Origin: Ardenticatenales bacterium
GTDB taxonomy: Bacteria > Chloroflexota > Anaerolineae > Promineifilales > UBA4811
DNA: 7,155 nt
Assembly: GCA_013139935.1 (NCBI GenBank)
Contig: WSZX01000106.1
Location: 1-7,155, forward strand
Direction of reading: 5' to 3'
Numbering within the stretch: position 1 is the first letter of the stretch; each line of letters opens with the position of its first letter. The notes beneath the pieces were generated by a model. That model did no database searches. It was not told where the DNA came from and saw nothing but the letters and a program-made list of their open reading frames with translations. The translations under genes were made by a program, and so were the position numbers. This document shows, piece after piece, positions 1 through 6,088 of the stretch.

Positions 1-20
1 AACATTATGTGGCCCAGCAG

Positions 21-1166
21 CTATTTGGATCTGGAAACCAAAAGAACTGGTACGCGGGGAACCAACCATTTAATGTACTCTTTATACGAAATTCTTTTTG
101 CTGGAACTTCCAGATATTTATTCAAAACAGTACTCTGAGAGGCGAGAATTCTGAAAAACACATTAGGAAACTTGTGCATCAATTTTGACAAGATAAGCGA
201 GTATCTCAGATTGTCTCCAAATTCCTTCTGGCATCGGTCTTTATAGCTGTGCAAATCGACTTTAGCATTATCGTTCAAGTTCCTCAGAATCACTTCCGCA
301 GCTATTTGGCCGGACCTTATCGCATAGGCGATACCCTCGCCAAGGAAAGAATCAGCGTGCCCACCAGAATCCCCGACTAGAATTGTTCTGTTTCCATAGA
401 GTTTTCTTTTGATACCACCTGCTGGGATTGTGTGAACTTTGAAATCGTCCACATCAAATTCATTGAACCCATTATGGGTTAGAAATTCAGCCAGCACTTT
501 TTTGGGTTGTGACATGTCTTGAGCCAAACCACCAATTCCAACAGAGAAATATCTTTCATGTGGAAAAACCCAACCATAACCCAAGTTTGCTATTCCGAAA
601 TGAATATCGATCGAATCATAAATATACCCATCGATTTCTTGATTGCTGGCAGGTATCTCGGTGACAGCACATACGGCAAATTCGTTTTCTCTGTCTTTTC
701 TTCTTATTGTGTTTTTCAGTTTTCCAGATGAACCTTCAGCAATGATCGCAAACTTGGCTCTATAGGTATCTTTGTCTGAAATTACATCAACGTGAGATTG
801 GTGTTCTATGATATCCAGTACTTTTTCCGAGTAATTGACTTTTATCTTTGTTTCTTCTGCTTTATGCAGCAAATAGCCATCAAATACACTTCGAGATACT
901 GTGGCAGCTATTCGATATTTCTTCTGTTGTTCGATCTTCCAATTTCTATAATGTACTCTGGCACCATATACATTTCTTTCAAGGATGTGGTCTGGAACAG
1001 CAAAATCCAGATAGGACATCGCTTGTTCAGAAAGTCCACCTCCGCAAGGTTTATATCTAGGGAAACTTTCTTTCTCGATCAAAAGAGTATCCAGATTGCT
1101 TTTGCCAGCAATTCTAGCAGCAGATGAACCGGACGGACCTCCACCGATAATAATCAGATCATACAC
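21..1166 (-). CDS. Geranylgeranyl reductase family FAD-dependent oxidoreductase
   Basis: A 381-residue flavoprotein of the geranylgeranyl reductase (GGR) family, whose members reduce isoprenoid double bonds in membrane lipids, quinones or chlorophyll side chains; the substrate here cannot be told. Visible motifs: the Rossmann FAD-binding GGGPSG at residues 8-13 with the ribose-binding Glu31, the family KPCGGGLS block at 39-46, the substrate-cavity motif YGWVFP at 197-202 followed by GIGG at 210-213, and the second FAD motif GDSGG at 265-269 with LGEGIAYAIRSG at 275-286. Length is normal for the family. The start is GTG at 1166, chosen because a perfect AGGAGG (1173-1178) lies 6 bases upstream and the FAD motif follows at once; the stop is TAG. 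No signal peptide is seen. The gene is clearly AT-richer than its neighbours (lines I counted are 37-47% GC against about 62% in the transporter), suggesting acquisition by transfer. It stands alone, with no identifiable isoprenoid gene beside it. Family assignment is firm. Confidence 0.93.
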   Translation of the reverse strand: MYDLIIIGGGPSGSSAARIAGKSNLDTLLIEKESFPRYKPCGGGLSEQAMSYLDFAVPDHILERNVYGARVHYRNWKIEQQKKYRIAATVSRSVFDGYLLHKAEETKIKVNYSEKVLDIIEHQSHVDVISDKDTYRAKFAIIAEGSSGKLKNTIRRKDRENEFAVCAVTEIPASNQEIDGYIYDSIDIHFGIANLGYGWVFPHERYFSVGIGGLAQDMSQPKKVLAEFLTHNGFNEFDVDDFKVHTIPAGGIKRKLYGNRTILVGDSGGHADSFLGEGIAYAIRSGQIAAEVILRNLNDNAKVDLHSYKDRCQKEFGDNLRYSLILSKLMHKFPNVFFRILASQSTVLNKYLEVPAKRISYKEYIKWLVPRVPVLLVSRSK

Positions 1167-1172
1167 AATGAG

Positions 1173-1178
1173 CCTCCT
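1173..1178 (-). promoter_or_regulatory. Ribosome binding site of the GGR-family gene
   Basis: The minus strand reads AGGAGG with a 6-base spacer to a GTG codon. It decides the GTG start at 1166. I did not find a convincing -35/-10 pair further upstream. Confidence 0.8.
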
Positions 1179-1179
1179 G

Positions 1180-1790
1180 TTTTGAGGCGATTTGCATCAC
1201 GGCAAACGCATTGAGTATCGGGAGCGAACATGTGGAGTGATGGCCACACAATGCCCTAAGCTTGGACATTTCGCGGGATTCTGGGGATGCGGCATTCTCG
1301 CGTTCATCGTCACCTGCAGTGATGTGCCCAGTTCATCTGCAACTGTTCAGACATTTCGATTCTGCTGCCTGCCAAGTCCTCCATCCTCAACCTTTCTCAC
1401 CTTGGCCTTGACGTCCGCTTCGATAGCTGATTCGCTCCGGCGGGTGGGCGAGGTCATCAGGTTCACTTGCCGATTAGCCCACTATCATTGTACTCCATAT
1501 CTCCCCGGTTTCAACCGCTAGCCCCGGGAGTGGTTAGGACCGGCCCCCCTCCAAGAACGGCCCGGCACCCGATTACCCAGTGCATCCTCGCCTCCTCTTC
1601 ACACCCCTGCCAACACAACGCCAGCAGGCCGGCCATCGCCCGTCCCTCCTCCGCAGCGGTGACCTCTCGCACGGCGTCCACCAGCGATCCGACCCGCCCG
1701 CCTCCCTCTACTGGCCCACTGCGCTCACCCCGTCGGCCGCGAGGTTGCGCGCGGTAATACCGCAGCGATCTCGAATTCAGGGGCGACCTT
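1180..1790. other. Gene-free stretch, probably decayed sequence
   Basis: About 600 bases with no gene I can support. Open frames of about 100 residues exist on both strands (for example plus 1192-1521 and minus 1511-1834), but they lack ribosome binding sites and recognisable motifs, and are rich in Arg, Pro, Gly, Ser and Cys as expected of chance frames in GC-rich DNA. The minus-strand frame at about 1511-1690 contains a short helix-like run (LVDAVREVTAAEEGRAMAGL) that might be a coding relic, but I cannot name it. The right end (about 1740-1799) resembles the flank downstream of the MFS gene at 6103. Confidence 0.5.
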
Positions 1791-1799
1791 GAGGACCGG

Positions 1800-1907
1800 T
1801 CAAATCCTCTGGGTCGGCAGCCTCGGCTGGTCACCCGGATCTACAGCCAGCATCGTTCTGGCCTGGCGGGCCGGGCAACACGTGCGCCACAGCCAGAAGC
1901 GCGGCCG
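1800..1907 (-). pseudogene. Relic of the 3' end of an MFS transporter gene (third copy)
   Basis: On the minus strand this segment matches the last ~110 bases of the MFS genes ending at 3135 and 6103. It shares the coding block for LAVAHVL, the GGCCCGCCAGGCCAG block, the ATGCTGGCTG block and the terminal GAGGATTTGA with the stop codon at 1800-1802. It cannot encode the transporter tail. Compared with the copy at 3135, 14 bases are missing after the GTGTTG block and about 9 extra bases lie before the stop, so the frame is broken. Everything upstream of codon ~405 is absent. The homology stops abruptly at 1907, where a histidine-kinase fragment on the other strand begins. I infer a partial duplication or a deletion scar of a once complete tandem copy. 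The identification is strong because the similarity is nearly continuous outside the two indels. Confidence 0.82.
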
Positions 1908-2143
1908 GCGGGCAGGTGGCGGTCGAGACGGGAGTTGTCGAAGGGGAGGGGGAGGACTGGGTCACAATCGTCGTGGGGGATACTGGCCCCGGTATGTCGC
2001 GGGAAGAGCAGGAGAGAGTCTTTGACCGCTCTTACCGAGGGAAGTCAGCTGAATCGGGGCACACACCGGTCACAGGATTGGGGTTGAGCATTGCCCAGGA
2101 GATTCTGCAGGCGCACGGCGGCCTCTGTCTACCCCCCAGCTAG
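1908..2143 (+). pseudogene. Fragment of a sensor histidine kinase (HATPase_c domain)
   Basis: The plus strand encodes about 78 residues of the C-terminal ATP-binding domain of a two-component sensor kinase. Visible are GGQVAVET, the G1 box DTGPGM, the F-box region ERVFDRSYRGK, and the G2 box GLGLSIAQEILQAHGG. Missing are the sensor region, the dimerisation domain with the phospho-accepting His, and the N box with its Mg-binding Asn, so it cannot be a working kinase. The 3' end is also wrong: after AHGG the usual strand rich in Glu, Ser and Gly is replaced by LCLPPS and a stop. A GTG at 1916 gives 75 residues but has no clear ribosome binding site, and the kinase-like frame extends upstream of it to the junction at 1907/1908. 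It converges on the SUMF1-domain gene, 9 bases away. Interpreted as a relic cut at both ends; the domain call is firm. Confidence 0.85.
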
Positions 2144-2152
2144 ACCGCACAA

Positions 2153-2878
2153 TCAGACCAACTTGCCCGCTGTGCCAGGATCCTTGTGTGCCTCCACCTC
2201 CTTGACACAGCGGAAACCCACATTAAAGTCTACCCAATTGGCCGGAAGCGCATTCCGATAATACACCCTATTACAATACGGACCCGAGTGCCAACCGCCC
2301 CCGCGGATCACATGGAACCTTGCCGGCTCCGACGCCCTCGGATTCGACATCGGACTCGACGAGTAATAGCCCGCATCGTAGTAATCCCACACCCACTCGA
2401 CTATGTTTCCCTGCATGTCATGCAGACCATAACCATTTGCCGCATAGCTGCCCACCGCCACCGAACCTCCCTTGCCTGACTTGTTGCAGTTCCCGTCGGA
2501 TGGATCAAGCGCGTCGCCGTTGGGGTAGTTCTTGCCCACCAGCCCTCCCCTGGCCGCATACTCCCACTCTGCTTCGGTCGGCAGCCGCTTGCCCCTCCAT
2601 GCTGCATACTCGGCAGCATCATGCCAACTCACTCCAACCACCGGATGATCGGGGTAGTCAGGACCACTCCGGAATTCATCCATCTCCCAGAACTCTGGTT
2701 GTCGGTGCCCTGTGGCTTGGCAGAACTCAAGATACTGCGCGTTGGTCACCTCATACTTTTCCATGTAGAAGGAGTCAACGTATACCGTGTGAGCCGGGGT
2801 GTGATCTCCCTCTGAATCCGAGCCCATAAGAAACTCACCGCCGGGAATCAAAACGAGTTCCTCTGCAACTCTGCCCAT
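2153..2878 (-). CDS. SUMF1/formylglycine-generating-enzyme domain protein, catalytic Cys pair absent
   Basis: A 241-residue protein consisting almost entirely of one FGE-sulfatase (SUMF1) fold. Landmarks: LVLIPGGEFLMGS at 8-20, VDSFYMEKYEVTNAQYLEFC at 34-53, HPVVGVSWHDAAEYAAWRG at 78-96, RLPTEAEWEYAARGG at 98-112, GLHDMQGNIVEWVWD at 151-165, IRGGGWHSGPYCNR at 191-204 and GFRC at 221-224. True formylglycine-generating enzymes use two cysteines in a C-x4-C arrangement. Here only the second (Cys202) remains and the first is not Cys, so sulfatase activation is unlikely. Family members without the pair serve as ergothioneine-type synthases, ligand-binding domains or partners of kinases; the role here is unknown. 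No signal peptide is seen. The start at 2878 is preferred because GGAGG (2887-2891) lies 8 bases upstream; the ATG at 2884 overlaps that site too closely. It lies 2 bases after the small membrane protein gene, which suggests one transcript and a membrane partner. No sulfatase is in view. Confidence 0.9.
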   Translation of the reverse strand: MGRVAEELVLIPGGEFLMGSDSEGDHTPAHTVYVDSFYMEKYEVTNAQYLEFCQATGHRQPEFWEMDEFRSGPDYPDHPVVGVSWHDAAEYAAWRGKRLPTEAEWEYAARGGLVGKNYPNGDALDPSDGNCNKSGKGGSVAVGSYAANGYGLHDMQGNIVEWVWDYYDAGYYSSSPMSNPRASEPARFHVIRGGGWHSGPYCNRVYYRNALPANWVDFNVGFRCVKEVEAHKDPGTAGKLV

Positions 2879-2880
2879 GG

Positions 2881-3015
2881 TCATTTCCTCCCTTTCCAGG
2901 TCCAGCTTCCTCGTAAAGTGGGGAGCAGGCGCACATCCAGAACGAAATAGGCAAGCAATAGTAGCCAGGTGGCAAGAATGAAGATCCTCGCGGCGTTTCC
3001 CACGTGCTTGTGCAT
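2881..3015 (-). CDS. Small single-span membrane protein (44 residues), unknown function
   Basis: A 44-residue frame starting at the ATG at 3015 and ending in TGA at 2883-2881. It has a textbook ribosome binding site (GGAGG, 3024-3028, 8-base spacer), the same arrangement as the gene that follows. The product has a basic/polar N-terminus (MHKHVGNAAR), one hydrophobic span at about residues 11-31 (IFILATWLLLLAYFVLDVRLL) and a basic tail ending in SWTWKGRK. Both ends are positive, so orientation is not obvious. Its stop overlaps an ATG (ATGA) and lies 2 bases before the preferred start of the SUMF1-domain gene, so the two are probably translated together. It lies 119 bases downstream of the MFS transporter on the same strand. 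No family was recognised. It could anchor the SUMF1-like protein or act as a small regulator of the transporter; both are guesses. That it is a real gene is supported by the start signal, the membrane span and the spacing. Confidence 0.66.
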   Translation of the reverse strand: MHKHVGNAARIFILATWLLLLAYFVLDVRLLPTLRGSWTWKGRK

Positions 3016-3097
3016 CTGCGCTCCCTCCCCGGATGCGGCCGCCTGCGAACACAACAACGGGTGCCGCGCCGGTCGCCTCCCACTCCTTGCCGCTGGA

Positions 3098-3129
3098 GTT
3101 CCCGGACGGCCGGGCCCTTGACCCGGAAC
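3098..3129. repeat. Inverted repeat between MFS gene and small membrane protein gene
   Basis: GTTCC at 3098-3102 pairs with GGAAC at 3125-3129, with further GC pairing inside (CGG with CCG, and an alternative CCGGG/CCCGG stem). It lies just after the MFS stop codon on the minus strand. There is no run of T after it on that strand, so it is at best an imperfect terminator or an mRNA-stabilising hairpin between the transporter and the next gene. Confidence 0.35.
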
Positions 3130-3134
3130 GCCGA

Positions 3135-4445
3135 TCAAATCCTCTTGCGCGGCCATGTCACCGGATCTGCAGCCAGCATCGTCCTGGCCTGGCGGGCCGG
3201 GGGCAGATGCCAGCTCAACACGTGCGCCACAGCCAGAACCGCGGCCGTGAGCACAAACAAGACGTTGTAAGAGGAGACTCCCAGGAGAAACCCGCCGGCC
3301 GTTGGCAACAAGACCAATACGCCGCTGATGGTGTTGAACAGGCCGATGTAGGTCGGCCTTGAGCCGGCCGGGGCAAGCTCAAGAACATAGTTCATGAAAC
3401 CAAGCATTCCCGCGCTTGTGACGACGCCAATCACCACATAGATCCAGGCGTATATGGTGATAGTCGCGGCGCCGGCCCTGCCGCCTGCCAAGGACAACGC
3501 CAGGGCGGTCAGAGGCGCAGTCAGGCTTATGGCGGTAGCTACCTGAATCACACGGTGGCTGCCGACGCGCTGGCTTAGCCTTCCCAGGCCCAAACTTGCG
3601 AGGATCCGGCCGGCGGTCTGTGCGGCCGTGAACAGTCCGACGGTCTCGGGCGGCAACCCCAACTCTCGGATGGCAAACAGGATGTAGAAACCGGTTGCCA
3701 GCCCGTCAAAGCCGGCCAACAGCCGCACCATGATCACGCGCGCAAAGCTACGGTCCTGGCGCAGCGTGCTCAACAGGTCGGGCAGATAACTTGACCAGGA
3801 AGGGCGCTGTTCTTCCACCGGCTCGGTGGGTTCGACAATGAAAACACAGGCAAGCAGCGAAAGCACCAAGGAGACGCCGGCTGCTGCCAGAATCACCGCA
3901 TAGTTGTTGGGAAACGGGGGACCGTCCGCGCTCAACAGGGCGGCGATCATGACCCCTGCGCCGATGGATAATACGCCGCTGATCAGTTGCGCAATGCTGA
4001 TCATCCGCCCGCGCTGTGCCTCGGGGAGCGCTTTGGCCAACATATCGAGCCAGGCAACGGCCGCCAGGGAATCAGTGACAAAGAAGAAGAACTGTACCAA
4101 GAGAAGGAGGAGTAACGCCGGCACCGGGTAACGGCCGAGCCCCAAACCCAGGGCGACAGCGTAGAGGAGGTAAAGAGGGCGGCCGATTACACCCCCGAGG
4201 ATGACGTAGGGCTTTTTGCGCTCTTTGGTGATCAGAAAACGGGCAAAGATCAGTTGGGGAAACAGCCAGGCGCCGGTGCTCACACTCGTGAACACGCCGA
4301 CCACCACCAGGCTGTCGGTCAGCCGTCCAACAAAATCGGGCAGAATCGCCGTCGTGCTGGTCAGGGTCATGGCCAGCGCAAAGCCGATATAGTCGCCCAG
4401 AAAGGCAATCATGTTGCGACGGTAGTTTGGGATGCGATCAGTCAT
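3135..4445 (-). CDS. Major facilitator superfamily (MFS) transporter, full-length copy
   Basis: A 436-residue integral membrane protein with roughly 12 hydrophobic spans, the normal size for an MFS permease; the substrate is unknown. The N-terminus is short and cytoplasmic (MTDRIPNYRRN), followed by the first span (about 12-35). A basic loop ITKERKKPY is at 72-80. A cytoplasmic loop LPEAQRGRM follows span 4. The long central loop between the two halves holds EPTEPVEEQRPSW and LLSTLRQDRSFAR. A motif-A-like loop GRLSQRVGSHRVI links spans 8 and 9, and the tail is basic (TWPRKRI). The ATG at 4445 is the natural start, although its ribosome binding site is weak; a good promoter lies 50-80 bases upstream. 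It reads toward the small membrane protein and SUMF1-domain genes. A second copy, 86% identical by my hand count over 350 residues without gaps, begins beyond the right edge of the window, and a broken third piece lies at 1800-1907. It could export a drug or move sugars or metabolites; nothing visible decides. Confidence 0.93.
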   Translation of the reverse strand: MTDRIPNYRRNMIAFLGDYIGFALAMTLTSTTAILPDFVGRLTDSLVVVGVFTSVSTGAWLFPQLIFARFLITKERKKPYVILGGVIGRPLYLLYAVALGLGLGRYPVPALLLLLLVQFFFFVTDSLAAVAWLDMLAKALPEAQRGRMISIAQLISGVLSIGAGVMIAALLSADGPPFPNNYAVILAAAGVSLVLSLLACVFIVEPTEPVEEQRPSWSSYLPDLLSTLRQDRSFARVIMVRLLAGFDGLATGFYILFAIRELGLPPETVGLFTAAQTAGRILASLGLGRLSQRVGSHRVIQVATAISLTAPLTALALSLAGGRAGAATITIYAWIYVVIGVVTSAGMLGFMNYVLELAPAGSRPTYIGLFNTISGVLVLLPTAGGFLLGVSSYNVLFVLTAAVLAVAHVLSWHLPPARQARTMLAADPVTWPRKRI

Positions 4446-4495
4446 TGTATGCCTGCCAGGCCTGCCGTTCTTCTGCTACTAACAAGGTGGGGAGA

Positions 4496-4525
4496 ATTGT
4501 AGTACACTTTTTCTTGCTTTGCCAA
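4496..4525 (-). promoter_or_regulatory. Predicted sigma-70-type promoter of the MFS gene
   Basis: On the minus strand TTGGCA (4520-4525) and TACAAT (4496-4501) are separated by 18 bases. Each hexamer has one mismatch to consensus. Transcription would start near 4488, giving a leader of about 43 bases before the ATG at 4445. Confidence 0.6.
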
Positions 4526-4605
4526 CCGAGTTGTTGCGCGGCAGTTTCAGCTTTCCCGAGATGCTGCGGTCCAGGCTGATCGGTCCGCAAGGCAGTCTCA
4601 TGAGA

Positions 4606-4614
4606 GGGGGGGGG
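4606..4614 (+). repeat. Run of nine G
   Basis: A homopolymer of nine G on the plus strand (nine C on the minus) between the decayed gene at 4694-4931 and the MFS promoter. Such runs are prone to slippage and to sequencing error. It lies outside any gene I can support. Confidence 0.7.
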
Positions 4615-4693
4615 TGGTTTGAGAGGAGCGTTTTGGGGTTCCTGGTGTGAGGCCTACTTGAGACGGACGCTTGATGGAGGTGCACCCAGTCGA

Positions 4694-4931
4694 TTACGGC
4701 GAGCAGCCCGAGACCGTGACAGATTCGAGCCGCTCGTGCACTTGCCAGGCGTACCTGTGCTACCTCAGCGCGAGCGGCAGATAGACGCCAAAGCGGCCCT
4801 CAAAGAGGCCAAACTCGCTCAGGCGGCAGATGGGCACGTGGATCAGATTCGCAGGCGGATCGCGCCGGTAGGGGCCGCAGGCGGCCTCGACGCAACGCCG
4901 CCAACAGGCTCAAGATCCGGTTTTGCTTCAT
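4694..4931 (-). pseudogene. Decayed gene, unidentified family
   Basis: Minus-strand coding relic. An ATG at 4931 with an AAAGGA-type ribosome binding site starts a protein-like run, MKQNRILSLLAALRR. Coding character then moves to another frame (open from 4909), which reads CVEAACGPYRRDPP, NLIHVPICRLSEFGLFEGRF and GVYLPLALR. That frame is interrupted by TAG at 4762-4760, then continues RYAWQVHERLESVTVSGCSP to a TAA at 4696-4694. The pieces look like real protein, with balanced composition and hydrophobic/charged alternation. Together they suggest one gene broken by a frameshift near codon 15 and one or two nonsense changes. I do not recognise the family. Plus-strand frames here (such as 4619-4933) look like shadows. 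It points the same way as the MFS gene and ends about 170 bases before that gene's promoter. Confidence 0.45.
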
Positions 4932-5142
4932 GACACGCCATCCTTTCAGGTCCAATTGCGCAAGCCTGCACCTGGCACAGAAGACAGCGGCGCGTCCGAT
5001 TGGGGTGTGTTCCAAGAGTGCGCCAGATGGATTTGACCGGCGGCTGCCCCAGTTGTGGACGCGAGGTTGGCCTCGACTCGATTATAGCGCTATTGAGTCT
5101 GGGCTGCAATAAAAGTGGCCGACAATACCATAGCTGTTGCAG
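4932..5142. other. Intergenic region between two divergently read loci
   Basis: No gene seen. It separates the minus-strand relic starting at 4931 from the plus-strand promoter at 5143. It contains a 5-base hairpin (CGAGG/CCTCG, 5062-5075) and a dyad centred near 5088, listed separately. Confidence 0.5.
5075..5099. repeat. Dyad with a 10-base perfect palindrome
   Basis: GACTC (5075-5079) and GAGTC (5095-5099) flank the perfect palindrome ATAGCGCTAT (5084-5093). The outer and inner symmetry centres differ by 1.5 bases, so it is not one perfect dyad. It sits about 45 bases upstream of the -35 box of the plus-strand gene. It could be an operator or the remains of a terminator; no binding family can be named. 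Confidence 0.4.
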
Positions 5143-5170
5143 TTGACATCCTGCCCCCCTTGGCTAGAAT
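5143..5170 (+). promoter_or_regulatory. Predicted sigma-70-type promoter of the DUF6544-like gene
   Basis: A perfect -35 hexamer TTGACA (5143-5148) and TAGAAT (5165-5170, one mismatch) with a 16-base spacer. The start of transcription would be near 5177, giving a leader of about 60 bases to the ATG at 5236. This is the best promoter match in the window. Confidence 0.68.
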
Positions 5171-5235
5171 GGTTTCGCATCCGCCCGCTGAGACAGTTCA
5201 GGTCGCATCAAAAGATCTGGGGAGAGAAATCGATT

Positions 5236-5919
5236 ATGACTATCGATCGTTCCGCTTTACCGGCGAATGTTCGTCGCTGGCTTGACCGCTCATTTCCTTC
5301 AGATGCTCCTGTACCGAGAACAATCTCCAATTGTCAGGAAGGGGAGATCGATATTCGAGGAAAATGGATGTCTTTTGCTGCCAGAACTCGCTACCAGAGA
5401 CGACCATTCACCTTTTAGTGGAATGCGCGAGTCAAACTGGCTCCTGGTGTGTGGGTCATCGCCGAGGATGGTCATGATGATGAAAGAGGATGGGGAGGAT
5501 CGAAACTATGGGGAATCATCCCCATGGGGGGTCGTACAGACCCTGAGGTGTTCGCCATGCAGTTGGTCCGCAGCCTGGCCGAATTGCCATGGATTCCACA
5601 GTTTGCTCTTACCCTGCCAGAACTAGAATGGAAAGACACGAACGACAGTGCTTTCAGAGTTCGAGCTACTATTGGTAATCAAGAGGTTTCGGTCAGTTTC
5701 GAACTCGACGGAGACGGCGATATCATACGGGCATCCGGCAAGAGGTACTATGACGTGCCGGCCGGTTTCGTAAAAGCACCATGGCATTATGATTTCTCCG
5801 ATCATCGCAATTACGATGGGGTGCGCATTCCAACCTCGGCTGTGGCAGCGTACGACAAGCCGGATGGGCAATGGGTATACTGGAGAGGCAAAATCACTTC
5901 TGTCGTGTCAGAACCTTGA
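5236..5919 (+). pseudogene. DUF6544-like protein gene interrupted by one in-frame TAG
   Basis: One continuous frame of 227 codons plus stop, broken only by TAG at codon 61 (5416-5418). The ATG at 5236 follows GGGGAGAG (5219-5226) and a strong promoter. The N-terminal part has LPANVRRWLDRSFP (8-21) and the strand GEIDIRGKWMSFAARTRY. After the TAG the same frame continues WNARVKLAPGVWVIAEDG, then LWGIIPMGG, LVRSLAELPWIP, YDFSDHRNYDGVRIPTSAVA and the closing VYWRGKITSVVSEP. This order matches the DUF6544 family as I know it: an 'LP..VRRYL' start, a central 'R.L.EL.W.P' helix and a 'DYR..DGVRIPT...YWRG.ITS' end. The function of the family is not known. No signal peptide or membrane span is seen. 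Both sides of the TAG are well preserved, so the change is recent, a sequencing error, or tolerated. A GTG at 5449 could restart a C-terminal fragment. The product without the TAG would be complete. Confidence 0.8.
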
Positions 5920-5943
5920 CCGGCCGAGGCGCTCCCCGGTCAA
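5916..5943 (+). terminator. Hairpin overlapping the stop codon of the DUF6544-like gene
   Basis: A perfect 8-base inverted repeat, TTGACCGG (5916-5923) and CCGGTCAA (5936-5943), enclosing a GAG/CTC inner stem and a GCG loop. It overlaps the TGA at 5917-5919. No T run follows, so classic intrinsic termination is not certain. It could protect the mRNA end or serve both strands, as the MFS gene at 6103 reads toward it. Confidence 0.42.
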
Positions 5944-6071
5944 TAGCCGCTCGTGGAGATCCAACCATAGCCGCGTCGTGTAGCCCACTACGGTGCGGGC
6001 CGTGCTGTCCGGCGCCATCACCCACCGGTCCGCCACCAGGCTAAGCGCTGTAGTAGCGCAGCCATTTTCGG

Positions 6072-6088
6072 GTTCCCTGACGGCCGGG
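6072..6088. repeat. Short block shared downstream of two MFS copies
   Basis: Seventeen bases, GTTCCC-x-GACGGCCGGG, differ at one position from 3098-3114. Both lie 15-37 bases past the MFS stop codon, so the duplicated unit extends beyond the coding region. Confidence 0.6.

Noticed and set aside
792..1127. Plus-strand frames antisense to the GGR-family gene
   Set aside because: Shadows of a gene with complete family motifs on the minus strand.
1192..1521. Plus-strand open frame of 109 codons
   Set aside because: No ribosome binding site, no motif, and odd composition rich in Ser, Cys, Pro and Thr; looks like a chance frame.
1511..1834. Minus-strand open frame of 107 codons
   Set aside because: Arg/Gly-rich without a start signal, and its beginning overlaps the MFS 3' relic in a different frame; only a short middle part looks protein-like.
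2320..2829. Plus-strand open frame of 169 codons
   Set aside because: Lies antisense to the SUMF1-domain gene, which has clear family motifs; the plus frame is Pro/Ser/Arg-rich.
2879..3052. N-terminal extension of the SUMF1-domain protein to an ATG at 3052
   Set aside because: The extra 58 residues are not protein-like and overlap the small membrane protein frame; a clear ribosome binding site supports the start at 2878.
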